Source: Bacteroidota bacterium
GTDB lineage: Bacteria; Bacteroidota; Bacteroidia; Chitinophagales; Saprospiraceae
NCBI GenBank assembly: GCA_030147525.1
Contig: JASBVF010000056.1
Coordinates: 62,001-126,000, forward strand
DNA: 64,000 nt
Direction of reading: 5' to 3'
The notes beneath the pieces are model-generated. The model did no database searches. It was given only the letters and a program-made list of their open reading frames with translations, and was not told the origin of the DNA. Below are positions 43,765 through 52,375 of the stretch, piece by piece (position 1 is the stretch's first letter; every line of letters starts with the position of its first letter). A program made the position numbers and the translations under genes.

Positions 43765-43803
43765 TGGGTAGGCAAGTTGGCGAGTAGGCTGTAGGCCAGT
43801 AAA
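43765..43803 (+). repeat. Single-arm GTAGGC word array after the oxidoreductase stop
   Basis: GTGGGTAGGCAAGTTGGCGAGTAGGCTGTAGGCCAGTAAA-type words follow the TGA at once. The next gene is co-directional and no opposing arm is present. Confidence 0.6.
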
Positions 43804-43963
43804 CTGATTTTCAAACGGTTGAATTGGAGTGTTTTCACGAGGCACTTTTGGGGTAATTGGGAAGATCGGAACTCACGTTTCACACCTTATTATTCAAATG
43901 CAATACCTTGCAAACGCCTTATTCATGTTGTATAATTGCAAAATCAGTTTTACCTGAAATAAA

Positions 43964-44278
43964 ATGAAAAACATCACAAAATCCACCATTCTCCAAACAC
44001 TGTCCCGGCACCGGGCCGAACTGAAGAGTTATGGGGTTAAACAAATCGGGTTGTTTGGGTCATTCGTTCGAAAAGAAGAACGGAAAGAGAGCGACATTGA
44101 CATTTACGTGGAGTTCGAGCCGGAAATGGAAACTTTCGACAACTTCATGGGGCTTTGTTTGATGTTGGATGACCTTTTCGAGGGACGAAAAGTGGAAGTC
44201 GTCACGGAAAACGGTTTGAGCAAATACATTGGCCCGAAAATTTTAAAAGAAGTGGAGTATGTCTCAATCGCCGGTTGA
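43964..44278 (+). CDS. mntA: MNT-type nucleotidyltransferase antitoxin
   Basis: The 104-aa product shows the minimal nucleotidyltransferase motif GSFVRKEERKESDIDIYVEF (GS plus the catalytic Asp pair). In MNT/HEPN modules this enzyme AMPylates a Tyr of the HepT toxin and so neutralises it. It overlaps the next gene by 20 bp and precedes it, the usual order of the module. The GC-rich neighbours contrast with this AT-richer pair, which suggests later arrival. Confidence in the family is high; the toxin-antitoxin role is by family knowledge. Confidence 0.88.
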   Translation: MKNITKSTILQTLSRHRAELKSYGVKQIGLFGSFVRKEERKESDIDIYVEFEPEMETFDNFMGLCLMLDDLFEGRKVEVVTENGLSKYIGPKILKEVEYVSIAG

Positions 44279-44609
44279 TTACTTGAAGCACATACTCGAC
44301 GAATGCGAGTATATTTTGTCAGCCATTCCCGATGGTTTTACAAAAGAGCAGTTACTGATGGATGAAACCCTGAAACGGGCAGTGGTGAGAAGCCTTGAAA
44401 TTATTGGCGAAGCCACCAAAAAACTACCTGACGACCTTAAAAATGAATGGCCGGCCATTCAATGGAAGCACATCGCAGGCATGAGAGATAAATTGATTCA
44501 TGACTATTTTGGCATTAACTACTCGATTGTCTGGGATGTCATTCAAAATAAAATTCCAGAATTGACTGATACCGTCCAGCAGATATTGAAAAAAGAAGAA
44601 CTGTCATGA
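44259..44609 (+). CDS. hepT: HepT-like HEPN ribonuclease toxin (DUF86)
   Basis: The 116-aa helical product carries the HEPN motif R-x4-6-H in GMRDKLIHDYFGI (R, H and the Tyr that is AMPylated in characterised pairs). It starts with MSQSPVDYLKHILDECEYIL and ends KKEELS. HepT cleaves RNA when not modified by MntA. The 20-bp overlap with the antitoxin gene suggests coupled translation. The pair lies between the ABC exporter and its HlyD partner. Confidence 0.88.
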   Translation: MSQSPVDYLKHILDECEYILSAIPDGFTKEQLLMDETLKRAVVRSLEIIGEATKKLPDDLKNEWPAIQWKHIAGMRDKLIHDYFGINYSIVWDVIQNKIPELTDTVQQILKKEELS

Positions 44610-44644
44610 ACAGAGCCTTGCCTTTTCTATAGAAAAAATTTCCA

Positions 44645-45943
44645 ATGCCCATCCAAAACCCATCCGACATCCGCCTCACCGAGCGCAACGACCTGGAAGC
44701 CATCATCGGCAGCCCGCCGGGGTGGATGCTGCGTTGGGGAATGACAGCGCTGCTGCTGGTGTTTGCGCTGCTGCTGGCCATCAGTTGGTTCGTGCAGTAC
44801 CCCGATGTAGTGGAGGCACCCGCCGTACTCACCACGGAAAACCCGCCCATCCGGCTGGCGGCGGGGGCGAGTGCGAAGATCAGCGAACTGAAGGTGAAAA
44901 ACGGACAGACCGTGCAGGCTGGCGAACTGCTGGCCGTGCTGGACAATCCCGCCCGCCACGGGGACGTGCTGCGTTTGGAGGATTTTTTAAAAAACCTGTC
45001 GGCCAACGAGGGGCAGGATCTGCTGGCGGTGAACCTGCCGGAGGGACTGCAACTGGGCAGTTTGCAGGCGGGCTTCGCCCAATTTTCGCAGAGCTTCCGG
45101 GACTTGCAGTATTTTTTAAAACAGGATATCAACTACCTCAAGATCAGCAATTTGCGCAAGCAAATCGCTGAAATACTGGCGCTCAACCAATCCCTCGCCC
45201 GGCAGGAATCCATCCTCGCCGGGGAAGTGGCGCTCACCCGCAAGAGTGCCGAGCGGGACAGTATTTTATTTTCAAAAAACTCTCTCAGCCTGCTGGAATA
45301 CGAGCAGAGCCAGGCCGCCTGGCTGCGCTCCCGCCGGGAACTTGAAGCCTTGCGTTCCGGTACCGCCCAGAACAACCTGCGCATCCGGCAGATGGAGGCG
45401 CAAATCCTTGATTTGCAACAACTTCAATCCGACAACAAATCCGGGCGGATGCTCACATTTCAGGCGGACTTGCAACGCCTCCAAGGCGACGTCGCTGCGT
45501 GGAAACAGGCCTGGCTGCTGGTAGCTCCCATCGGCGGCGAAGTGGCGCTGACGCAGGCGTGGAGCGAGCAGCAGTTTGTGCGGGAAGGCGAGGAGGTACT
45601 GACCATCGTGCCGGTGGAAAGTTCCGGTAAGGTGATGGCGAGGGCGCTGCTGGCTTACCAGGGTTCCGGCAAAGTGAAGCCCGGCATGCCCGCCCACATC
45701 CGCCTCGACGGCTACCCCTACCAGGAATTCGGTGTGCTGAACGGCGAGGTAGAACGCATCGCAGCCGTGCCGGGCGAGCAGGGCTACGAGGTGGCCGTCT
45801 CCGTACCCGCCGATTTGAAAACGAGTTACGGCCGGCCCATTCCTTTCCGGCAGGAGATGCAAGGAACGGCACGGATCGTGACGGAGGAGCGGAGTTTGCT
45901 GACGAGAATTTTAGAGAAAATCGTTTCGGCGATCAAGAATTAG
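44645..45943 (+). CDS. HlyD family membrane fusion protein
   Basis: The 432-aa product has one N-terminal membrane helix (about 27-50, WGMTALLLVFALLLAISWFVQYPD). A biotinyl-lipoyl hairpin follows (AAGASAKISELKVKNGQTVQAGELLAVLD), then a long coiled coil (about 110-275), then the second lipoyl half and beta domain (WLLVAPIGGEVALTQAWSEQQFVREGEEVLTI, GMPAHIRLDGYPYQEFG). It spans the periplasm for a type I export complex, most likely with the C39-ABC exporter at 39958. Its stop overlaps the convergent gene's stop by 4 nt, leaving no room for a terminator. An outer-membrane TolC partner is not in the window. Confidence 0.93.
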   Translation: MPIQNPSDIRLTERNDLEAIIGSPPGWMLRWGMTALLLVFALLLAISWFVQYPDVVEAPAVLTTENPPIRLAAGASAKISELKVKNGQTVQAGELLAVLDNPARHGDVLRLEDFLKNLSANEGQDLLAVNLPEGLQLGSLQAGFAQFSQSFRDLQYFLKQDINYLKISNLRKQIAEILALNQSLARQESILAGEVALTRKSAERDSILFSKNSLSLLEYEQSQAAWLRSRRELEALRSGTAQNNLRIRQMEAQILDLQQLQSDNKSGRMLTFQADLQRLQGDVAAWKQAWLLVAPIGGEVALTQAWSEQQFVREGEEVLTIVPVESSGKVMARALLAYQGSGKVKPGMPAHIRLDGYPYQEFGVLNGEVERIAAVPGEQGYEVAVSVPADLKTSYGRPIPFRQEMQGTARIVTEERSLLTRILEKIVSAIKN

Positions 45944-46695
45944 GCAGGCACGCTACTCACCGCATGCACCGCCTCCGCCATTTCCTTTACCAGGTCAGGG
46001 TCTTTTTCGATGGCATTGCCCACGACGATCACATCGGCGCCGGCTCTGGCATTCGCAGCTGCTTTTTCGGGTGTTCGGATGCCTCCGCCAACGATCAGCG
46101 GAATAGAAATAGCGCCACTCACTGATTCGATGATGTCTTCCGTCACCGGCGTCTTAGCGCCGCTTCCCGCATCCATAAACAGCAGCCGCAGCCCCAGCAT
46201 TTCGCCGGCCATCGCTGTACAAACGGCAATATCTTCCTTGTGGGTGGGGATGGGCCGGGTATTGCTCATATAAAGTACGGAAGTGGGGGCGCCGCCATCG
46301 ATCAGCATGTAGCCGGTCGGTAAAATTTCGAGCGGGCTGAGCTTCAGGTACGGCGCAGCGATGACGTGATTGCCGATGAGCAGGTCGGCATTTCGGCCTG
46401 AAATCAATGAAAGAAACAAAATGGCATCAGCTTTCCAGCTGAGTTGAAGGGAATTCCCCGGAAAAAGAATCATCGGAATTTGACAGCGCTCCTTGATGGA
46501 AAGCAGGCACTGGTCCAGCATGTTGTTGACGATGAGGCTGCCGCCGATGAAAAAGTAATCTACTTTGGCTTCCACGGCGAGGTCGAGCACCTTGTCCATA
46601 TTTCCCAGTCGAACTTTATCGGGGTCGATGAGGACGACGAACTTCTTTTGCTGATTGGCTTTAGCCTGTTGAAAGTCTGCAAGAATATTGAGCAT
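45940..46695 (-). CDS. Geranylgeranylglyceryl phosphate synthase family (PcrB/GGGPS-like)
   Basis: The 251-aa product starts at ATG 46695 (MLNILADFQQAKANQQKKF); the frame is open to 46761 but that extension is not conserved-looking. TIM-barrel marks are VLIDPDKVRLGN, YFFIGGSLIVNN, IPMILFPGN, YLKLSPLEILPTGYMLIDGG, RLLFMDAGSGA and the phosphate-binding IPLIVGGGIRTPEKA, VIVVGNAIEKDP. The family joins a polyprenyl diphosphate to glycerol-1-phosphate. In Bacteroidota homologues of this group exist whose product is a polyprenylglycerol phosphate of unclear use. It ends the GT2-Uma2-GT-C run, which hints at a lipid carrier for envelope glycans. Confidence 0.92.
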   Translation of the reverse strand: MLNILADFQQAKANQQKKFVVLIDPDKVRLGNMDKVLDLAVEAKVDYFFIGGSLIVNNMLDQCLLSIKERCQIPMILFPGNSLQLSWKADAILFLSLISGRNADLLIGNHVIAAPYLKLSPLEILPTGYMLIDGGAPTSVLYMSNTRPIPTHKEDIAVCTAMAGEMLGLRLLFMDAGSGAKTPVTEDIIESVSGAISIPLIVGGGIRTPEKAAANARAGADVIVVGNAIEKDPDLVKEMAEAVHAVSSVPA

Positions 46696-46779
46696 AGCAA
46701 ATGGTGGTTGGTGGTTATGGTTTAGTAAGAGCAGGCTCGCCAATTTGCATGGGCAAGGCACAAATATAATCAGATGGTT

Positions 46780-48261
46780 TTATGAGACCTGCTCTTTTTG
46801 ACGATTCGTTTTCCACTCCCACGCAAACCAGGCGGCGACCGTTGTGTATTCAAGTGCTACTACCCACAGGTTTTCCCTGTAAGGTTCGTAGCTGTAATTG
46901 ACGTAAGTTAAAAAAATCAACCCCGACCAAAAGATGGGAAAACGCCATTTTGTAAAAACACACAATGCAAGTGGCAGCGCCAGATACCAGGGATGCAACG
47001 TCGTGGTGCAAACAAGGTAGAGGATGATGGCGAAGAGCCAAAGTTCAGGGAGGATTTTGAAATTAAAATCACCGGCTTCAACTTTTCCTTTTTTTAAAAT
47101 AACATCTCTCAACGCCATCCACAGAATCCCACACATGGCCAGCACACCCAGCAGTGGCCCAAAGATGGCAATTTGATTGTATCCCCAAATTTGAAAACCT
47201 GCCCACCGTAGCAGATAGTACAGGCTGGCGTTGTATTCCAGTTTTTGAAAATACAGATTCAGGCTGTCGCCAAAATTTGCCAGAAACGTAGTGTTCACAA
47301 TGGGTAAAAACAGCAGCACCGTCACCACACCGGTGATAGTAAAATACCGCAGGCTTCTCCCCCACCCCATACGTTTGATGAAAAATGGAAGAAACAGCAA
47401 CGTGAGCAGCTTGGAGCAGATGGACAGGGCAAAGGCAAGGGCAGAGAGGAATTGGTTGTTGGATGCCTGCCTCTTTAGGGTTGGCTGTTGGGAATTCAAG
47501 TTAGGCGGTAACTTCAAGTTACCGCCTAACTTGGCCACCGTCCTATGCCCAAAACTCGGCGATGAGCGGCATAGTAACCACAGCGCCAGCAGCAGGAAAA
47601 AGATCATTGCCCCCTCGAAGTGCAGATTCCCGGTGATTTCGAAAATAATCAGCGGATTAAGTGCGTACAGCAAAACATTCCGGGCAGGGAGATCAAAGCG
47701 GCGCAACAGTTTGACTATCAGAAAAATAGATCCCACCTCGAAAGCGAACAGCCACAGTTTCATCACGACTGTACACCAATAGATATTTTGTGGAAACAAC
47801 CAGCAAGCACTCGCAAACTGGGCCTGTGCTACCGGTGGATACACCGTGTACGTATTTTTTGCGTCAAACGCTTCGAACAGTGCCCGGTCAATGCCCTTCA
47901 CCGGCACATCGTTTTCGAGGTAGTACATCGGCAGGTGGTCGAAGGGGTTGTAGCCCTGCACCAACAACCGCCCGTCCCAGATAAAACGGTACACGTCGTT
48001 GCTGAGGCCCGGCTCGGAAAAGACGAGGATCAGGCGGAGGAAAATGGCGACGATGAGCCAGAATTTAAATTGGGAATTGGAAATTGGAAATTGAGAATTG
48101 GCACTTACCAGCAGGTAAAGCGCAAAAAACGGGGCGAAAAAACCGATGATCTTCGGGAATTCATGCTGCTGGGTGAAATAGCCGAGGCCGATGGTCAAGG
48201 CGGCCATGAGGAGGGCGATGAGCCAGTGGACTGGAGAAGCTGCGACGGAATTTGACGGCAA
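46780..48261 (-). CDS. GT-C type polyprenol-dependent glycosyltransferase (mannosyltransferase-like)
   Basis: The 493-aa product has about 11 membrane helices. The GT-C signature is in the first loop (NDVYRFIWDGRLLVQGYNPFDHLP, acidic residues), followed by KNTYTVYPPVAQAQFASACW. It probably transfers a sugar from a polyprenol phosphate carrier at the outer face of the inner membrane. Two in-frame inserts are notable: SANSQFPISNSQFKF is encoded by an AATTGG-type word array (48065-48101), and AKLGGNLKLPPNL is encoded by a 37-bp perfect palindrome (47497-47533). It is followed by the GGGP-synthase-like gene and preceded by Uma2 with a 6-nt gap. Confidence 0.88.
   Translation of the reverse strand: MPSNSVAASPVHWLIALLMAALTIGLGYFTQQHEFPKIIGFFAPFFALYLLVSANSQFPISNSQFKFWLIVAIFLRLILVFSEPGLSNDVYRFIWDGRLLVQGYNPFDHLPMYYLENDVPVKGIDRALFEAFDAKNTYTVYPPVAQAQFASACWLFPQNIYWCTVVMKLWLFAFEVGSIFLIVKLLRRFDLPARNVLLYALNPLIIFEITGNLHFEGAMIFFLLLALWLLCRSSPSFGHRTVAKLGGNLKLPPNLNSQQPTLKRQASNNQFLSALAFALSICSKLLTLLFLPFFIKRMGWGRSLRYFTITGVVTVLLFLPIVNTTFLANFGDSLNLYFQKLEYNASLYYLLRWAGFQIWGYNQIAIFGPLLGVLAMCGILWMALRDVILKKGKVEAGDFNFKILPELWLFAIILYLVCTTTLHPWYLALPLALCVFTKWRFPIFWSGLIFLTYVNYSYEPYRENLWVVALEYTTVAAWFAWEWKTNRQKEQVS
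47497..47533. repeat. 37-bp perfect palindrome inside a coding region
   Basis: CAAGTTAGGCGGTAACTT and its exact complement (18-nt arms, single-base centre at 47515) lie in frame in the GT-C gene. It encodes part of a soluble loop (LGGNLKLPPNL). Its GTTAGGCGG word is related to the intergenic GTAGGC words. Confidence 0.9.
48065..48101. repeat. In-frame AATTGG word array inside the GT-C gene
   Basis: AAATTGGGAATTGGAAATTGG-type words run in frame through a loop between the second and third membrane helices. The same words form intergenic hairpins at 38260-38334. Confidence 0.75.
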
Positions 48262-48267
48262 GGTAGA

Positions 48268-48870
48268 TTACTTTTTCTCTTGTTTTTCGACCATTTCGAG
48301 AAGGTTGATTTTTACGTCTTCGATAATGTCGAGGTTGAGATTCCAACTGTGAGTCAGCCAGGGCTCCTGCTCGGTCGCCACCATCACTTTGCGGGTTTTG
48401 GTGAAAATCCAGAAGACTTTTTTCACGCCGAAGTCGAGGTAGTCTTTAATTTTTTCGAGGACGTAGTCCATCTCGGTAGTGTTTTCCGTATCGGCCTGCA
48501 CATCGATTTCGAGGATTATTTCGGGGGGAAGGTTGGAAAAACCGGCGCTTAGTACAAAGTTTTCTTTTTTGAAAATAGAGAGGTCAGCCCCCCGTTTCGT
48601 TTTATTTTGCAAGTTTAGCCCAAGCTCTCCGGCCACTACGACAAAATTTTTATTGAACAAGGCGTTGATTAACATATTGGCCAAATATGTTTTTAACCAT
48701 GCCTGGAGGGTGCTTTCCATAGTAATTTCTTCGAAGGTTTTAGTTTTGTTCAGTACGTCTTTGTAGCCTTTGTAATAGATGGGTTTGCCCTTAACCACTT
48801 CGTAGATGAGGTAATCCGGTACTGCCTGGCCGGTCTGTTTTTCTTTTTTTGGAAACGTTTCGACTGCCAT
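48268..48870 (-). CDS. Uma2 family (DUF820) nuclease-fold protein
   Basis: The 200-aa product shows the Uma2 pattern: VPDYLIYEVVKGKPIYYKGYKDVLN, KRGADLSIFKKENF (Asp), PEIILEIDVQADTENTT (Glu...Asp, no clear Lys at the usual place) and MDYVLEKIKDYLDFGVKKVFWIFTKTRKVMVA. The catalytic Lys of PD-(D/E)XK is not obvious, so it may be inactive. Its stop is 6 nt from the GT-C start, and it is 72 nt downstream of the GT2 gene, so it is probably co-transcribed with glycosyltransferases. The role is unknown. Confidence 0.8.
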   Translation of the reverse strand: MAVETFPKKEKQTGQAVPDYLIYEVVKGKPIYYKGYKDVLNKTKTFEEITMESTLQAWLKTYLANMLINALFNKNFVVVAGELGLNLQNKTKRGADLSIFKKENFVLSAGFSNLPPEIILEIDVQADTENTTEMDYVLEKIKDYLDFGVKKVFWIFTKTRKVMVATEQEPWLTHSWNLNLDIIEDVKINLLEMVEKQEKK

Positions 48871-48942
48871 GTTTCATCTTTTATGCTCAAACTTGAGCGA
48901 TTCTTTTTAAAAAGTTGGGAATGATTTCAAAAATAACCACTT

Positions 48943-49758
48943 TCAGGCAACATCACCTGACTTTTCTTTCCATAGTTTTTTCAAAATCCGGTACCGCTGC
49001 CGGATCATCCGGGCGCTGCGGATACTGATGAGCCATCCTTCCCGACCATCGAGAAAGCCTTTTTTCAAAAAATAAGTCCTGAAAAAGCGGGCAGGTGGCG
49101 ACAGGTAAAGCTTGGCGAAGGTGGGCCGCTTTCCTTTCTGAAACTGCTCCTGCGCCGACAACCGGGCGTATTTTTCCATGCGGCGGAAGTGGTCTTCGCT
49201 GTCTTTGTAGGAGTAGTGAAAAAGCTTTCCTTGCAATTTAACTTCCTGAAAATCAGCGGGAATCGTCAGCGTTTCATGCACAAAATCACCCTGCCAGCGC
49301 ACTTGCCGGCGGTTGAAAAGCCGCACCTTCCAGTCGGGGTACCAGCCGCTGTGACGAATCCATTTTCCACAGAAATTGGTCAGGCGGTCGAGGGCGTAAA
49401 CTTTACCGGCTTCCGGTTTTAGTTTTTGTAAAACAGCTACCAGTTCATCGGACAACACCTCGTCGGCGTCGATGGAGAGGATCCAGTCGTTTTTGGCCAT
49501 GTCGTTGCCCACGTTTTTGGTTTGGGCATAGCCCAGCCACTCCTGAGGTACGAGCGTCACGCCCATTTTTTCGCAAATCTCAACCGTACCGTCGTCGCTG
49601 AACGAATCGAGTACAAGGATTTCATCGCAAACCAATTTCAAAGCCGCCAGGCACGACCCGATCGTATCTGCCACGTTGTGTGTGATGATAACCGCAGTAA
49701 TTGGCCAGCTATCGCCTGCTTGCCTACTGCCTACTTGCCTACTGCCTACTCTACTCAT
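48943..49758 (-). CDS. GT2 family glycosyltransferase (WaaE-like)
   Basis: The 271-aa product has the GT-A nucleotide-sugar fold: ITAVIITHNVADTIGSCLAAL, ILVLDSFSDDGTVEIC, GYAQTKNVGNDMAKNDWILSIDADEVLS (DxD), WIRHSGWYPDWKVRLFNRR, WQGDFVHETL. It resembles WaaE/KdtX family enzymes that add glucose to lipopolysaccharide core. The N-terminus MSRVGSRQVGSRQAGDSW is encoded by an AGTAGGC word array and is not part of the fold; the true start could be further in. It leads the envelope operon GT2, Uma2, GT-C, GGGP synthase-like. Confidence 0.88.
   Translation of the reverse strand: MSRVGSRQVGSRQAGDSWPITAVIITHNVADTIGSCLAALKLVCDEILVLDSFSDDGTVEICEKMGVTLVPQEWLGYAQTKNVGNDMAKNDWILSIDADEVLSDELVAVLQKLKPEAGKVYALDRLTNFCGKWIRHSGWYPDWKVRLFNRRQVRWQGDFVHETLTIPADFQEVKLQGKLFHYSYKDSEDHFRRMEKYARLSAQEQFQKGKRPTFAKLYLSPPARFFRTYFLKKGFLDGREGWLISIRSARMIRQRYRILKKLWKEKSGDVA
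49713..49758 (-). repeat. AGTAGGC word array at the GT2 gene start
   Basis: Four consecutive copies of the 7-nt word AGTAGGC with A or C insertions contain the first 15 codons of the GT2 gene including its ATG. The same word forms the hairpin at 29145-29225. Confidence 0.8.
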
Positions 49759-49928
49759 GCGGCGAAGATTGAATTTTTTGGTAAAAAATGCCGGGGTTTT
49801 CCGGCAATTTGTAATTTCAGGCCTGTTTGAAACTTAAATTCTAATCTCGCTGAGTTCCCGGGCTTTCAAAATTTTCCGAAAAAAATAAGGTCAGCTGAGA
49901 AATCAGCGGGAGAAAAATCAACTACACC

Positions 49929-51122
49929 ATGGCAAAAATAGCAATGCTCGGCACTGGTTTCATTGCCGATTTTTACATTTCCGCCCTCCACGGCCAGCGC
50001 AGCCGTGACCGGGTCATCATGGCCTACTCCACCACCCAGCACCGGGCCGAACCGTTCGCAAAAAAACACAACATCCCGCACTGGACCAACGACCTCCACG
50101 AGGCAGTCAGCCACCCCGATGTTGACATCGTTTGCATCGGCTTACGCAACAACCAGCACCTCGAAGCCGCTGAAGCTGCCGCCAAAGCCGGCAAGGCCGT
50201 CATGTGCACCAAACCACTCGCCCGCAACGGCGAAGAAGCCTGGAAAATGCTGCAAGCCGTTGAAAAAGCCGGCGTTTTTCACGGCTACCTCGAAGATTTG
50301 GTTTACACACCTAAAAACTTAAAAGCGTCTGAGAGTGTGCGCAACGGTGCCATCGGCCGGGTGCTTTGGGCCAAATCAAGAGAAACCCACCCCGGCCCGC
50401 ACAGCCCCTGGTTTTGGGACATCGAAAAGGCAGGCGGCGGGGCGCTCGTGGACCTCGGTTGCCACTGCATTGAAATTGCGAGGAATTTTATTGGTAAAAA
50501 CGTGCGCCCGGTAGAAGTCATGTGCTGGGCTGACACACAGGTAAAGCCCATCGATGCCGAAGACCACGCTATCGGTTTGGTGAAATATGCCAACGGAGCT
50601 ATCGGTCAGTTCGAGGTTTCCTGGGCATTCAGGGGTGGTATGGATCTTCGGGACGAGGTCATGGGCACCGACGGCACCATCTGGCTGAATAACTTCCTGC
50701 GCACCGGCTTTGAAATGTTCACTGCCCCCGGCAAGAGCGGCTACGTAGCCGAAAAAGCAGAATCCGCCAGTGGCTGGCTCTTCCCCGTCGGCGACGAGAC
50801 GAATGAACTTGGATACAACCACATGTTTACCGACATGCTGAATTCCTCGGAAGCAGGAAAGCAGCCAATGGAATCATTTTATGATGGCTATGTGGTAAAT
50901 GAAATCATGGATGCCTGCTACCGTTCCGCCAAGTCGAAAAAGTGGGAACCCATCACCCTGAAAGAATGGCGTGGCCTGCCCGACGAAGCCGTTCAGGTGC
51001 AAAAAGAAGTGGAATTCGATAAAGACCACTGGCTGCTGAAAGAGGAAATTTTACCGGACGGCACCCGGAAGTTACTGCTGAAAGAAAAAGCGACAGGGAA
51101 TCTAGTGCAGCGGGAGTCATAA
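49929..51122 (+). CDS. Cytoplasmic Gfo/Idh/MocA family oxidoreductase
   Basis: The 397-aa product lacks a signal peptide. The N-terminal Rossmann motif is [17 protein letters not shown]. The substrate strand is [21 protein letters not shown] and the family KP motif is [16 protein letters not shown]. The C-terminal domain holds [18 protein letters not shown] (candidate catalytic His) and [17 protein letters not shown]. It is likely a sugar or inositol dehydrogenase. It differs from the two Tat-exported family members by location. A perfect 33-bp hairpin follows between it and the convergent PorP gene. Confidence 0.92.
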   Translation: MAKIAMLGTGFIADFYISALHGQRSRDRVIMAYSTTQHRAEPFAKKHNIPHWTNDLHEAVSHPDVDIVCIGLRNNQHLEAAEAAAKAGKAVMCTKPLARNGEEAWKMLQAVEKAGVFHGYLEDLVYTPKNLKASESVRNGAIGRVLWAKSRETHPGPHSPWFWDIEKAGGGALVDLGCHCIEIARNFIGKNVRPVEVMCWADTQVKPIDAEDHAIGLVKYANGAIGQFEVSWAFRGGMDLRDEVMGTDGTIWLNNFLRTGFEMFTAPGKSGYVAEKAESASGWLFPVGDETNELGYNHMFTDMLNSSEAGKQPMESFYDGYVVNEIMDACYRSAKSKKWEPITLKEWRGLPDEAVQVQKEVEFDKDHWLLKEEILPDGTRKLLLKEKATGNLVQRES

Positions 51123-51130
51123 AAATGTAG

Positions 51131-51209
51131 AATGTAGAATTTTCAATGTAGAATGTTGAAGTGCATGGCGTTGCCCCACTTCAACATTCTACATTGAAAA
51201 TTCTACATT
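51131..51209. repeat. Perfect 33-bp word-type hairpin
   Basis: Left arm 51131-51163 and right arm 51177-51209 match without mismatch and enclose 13 nt. The arms are built from the words AATGTAGAAT and AATGTTGAAG. It begins 8 nt after the oxidoreductase stop, at a convergent junction with the PorP/SprF gene. Confidence 0.9.
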
Positions 51210-51367
51210 TTACATTTCTAATAAAAAAGTAGCCCCTCTCCGACTTTACGGGGAGGAGCTATCCCAAAAACCAATTGTTAAAGGACATCTATTCTTGGCA
51301 CTCATTTCACAGTAAAGGAAATGAGTCGTATTAACATCTAATCAATTACATCGCTTATTTCAGTCTG

Positions 51368-52315
51368 TTATCGTCTGGGTTTAACCGGTGTGCGGTCATA
51401 TTTTTTCTTGCCTCCGGCGAAGTCAAAAGCAATGGTGACTTCGTGCGTACCTCCATTATATTTCTGTACATTCTGGAATGCCACATCGTAGCTGTAGTAA
51501 AGCCGGAAAACATCGATATTAGTCCCCAGCAACAAGCCTACAGATCCACCCAAACCAGCCCGGTAGGATGCGCCTGCAATCAGCTTGTCATCAATGAAAG
51601 AACCAAGCAGGTTAAAATCAACCTGGAATGGTTTGTCTTTGATGCGCTGGGCCATAATCGAGGGCCGCAGTTTGAAATTGTATTGTTCGATTTCAAATTC
51701 ATGGCCGAAATTCAGCATGAAATAACGGAAGAAGGTACCCTCCGGATCACCGGATTCGATATCGCCGATTTTAGCAAGTACAAGGTTGGAGAAGGTAAGG
51801 CTGAAAAATGTACTTTTATCAAAAGTACCATGCAAGCCGAGGGAAGCATCAAACGTACGGTTACCCTCCACGGCATCTTCAACAATCTGGTCGCCAGGCT
51901 GGTAAAGCGTGCTTTGGATTACAGAATTAGCCAGCTGATGACGGATAAACTCTGTGGAAAAACCTGCCGCAAATTTCAAACGCTTCAATTCGTAACGAAA
52001 AGCATAGTTCAGCTGAAAACGCTGGCTGTTGATGTTACCTGCCGTTTCAGACATCAGTTGCAAGCCAAGGCCCAAAGTCTTGCCGATGGGACCGTTGTAG
52101 CCGATGCCGTAAGTTTTTGGCGACTCGGGGAAGCCGGTCCACTGTGCACGGACGTTCATCTGAATCTGGTGGTTTTCAGAAAAACCGGCAGCAGCCGGAG
52201 AAATGAGCACCGGGCTGATATGGTAGTGTGAAAAAATGGTGGAATACGGATTACCCTGAGAAAAAGCGGCCTGAAAAATGAATACGGAAGCTATGAGTAA
52301 AAATAACTTTTTCAT
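51368..52315 (-). CDS. PorP/SprF family T9SS membrane protein
   Basis: The 315-aa product starts at ATG 52315 (MKKLFLLIASVFIFQAAFSQ, signal peptide); a TTG at 52321 is in frame. The family motif NPYSTIFSHYHISPVLISPAAAGFSENHQIQMN opens the mature protein. A beta barrel follows, with many glycine turns (GVGLGLQLMSETAGNINSQRFQLNYAFRYEL, YRAGLGGSVGLLLGTNIDVFRLYYSYD). SprF-type proteins help T9SS export and surface attachment of SprB-like adhesins. The adhesin gene 52440 is its upstream neighbour on the same strand, as in sprB-sprF pairs. Confidence 0.95.
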   Translation of the reverse strand: MKKLFLLIASVFIFQAAFSQGNPYSTIFSHYHISPVLISPAAAGFSENHQIQMNVRAQWTGFPESPKTYGIGYNGPIGKTLGLGLQLMSETAGNINSQRFQLNYAFRYELKRLKFAAGFSTEFIRHQLANSVIQSTLYQPGDQIVEDAVEGNRTFDASLGLHGTFDKSTFFSLTFSNLVLAKIGDIESGDPEGTFFRYFMLNFGHEFEIEQYNFKLRPSIMAQRIKDKPFQVDFNLLGSFIDDKLIAGASYRAGLGGSVGLLLGTNIDVFRLYYSYDVAFQNVQKYNGGTHEVTIAFDFAGGKKKYDRTPVKPRR

Positions 52316-52375
52316 GTTCAAAAGGATTTAATCGGTTGATGGAAGAAATAATCTGTTGGATGCTGGGTATCGGGT

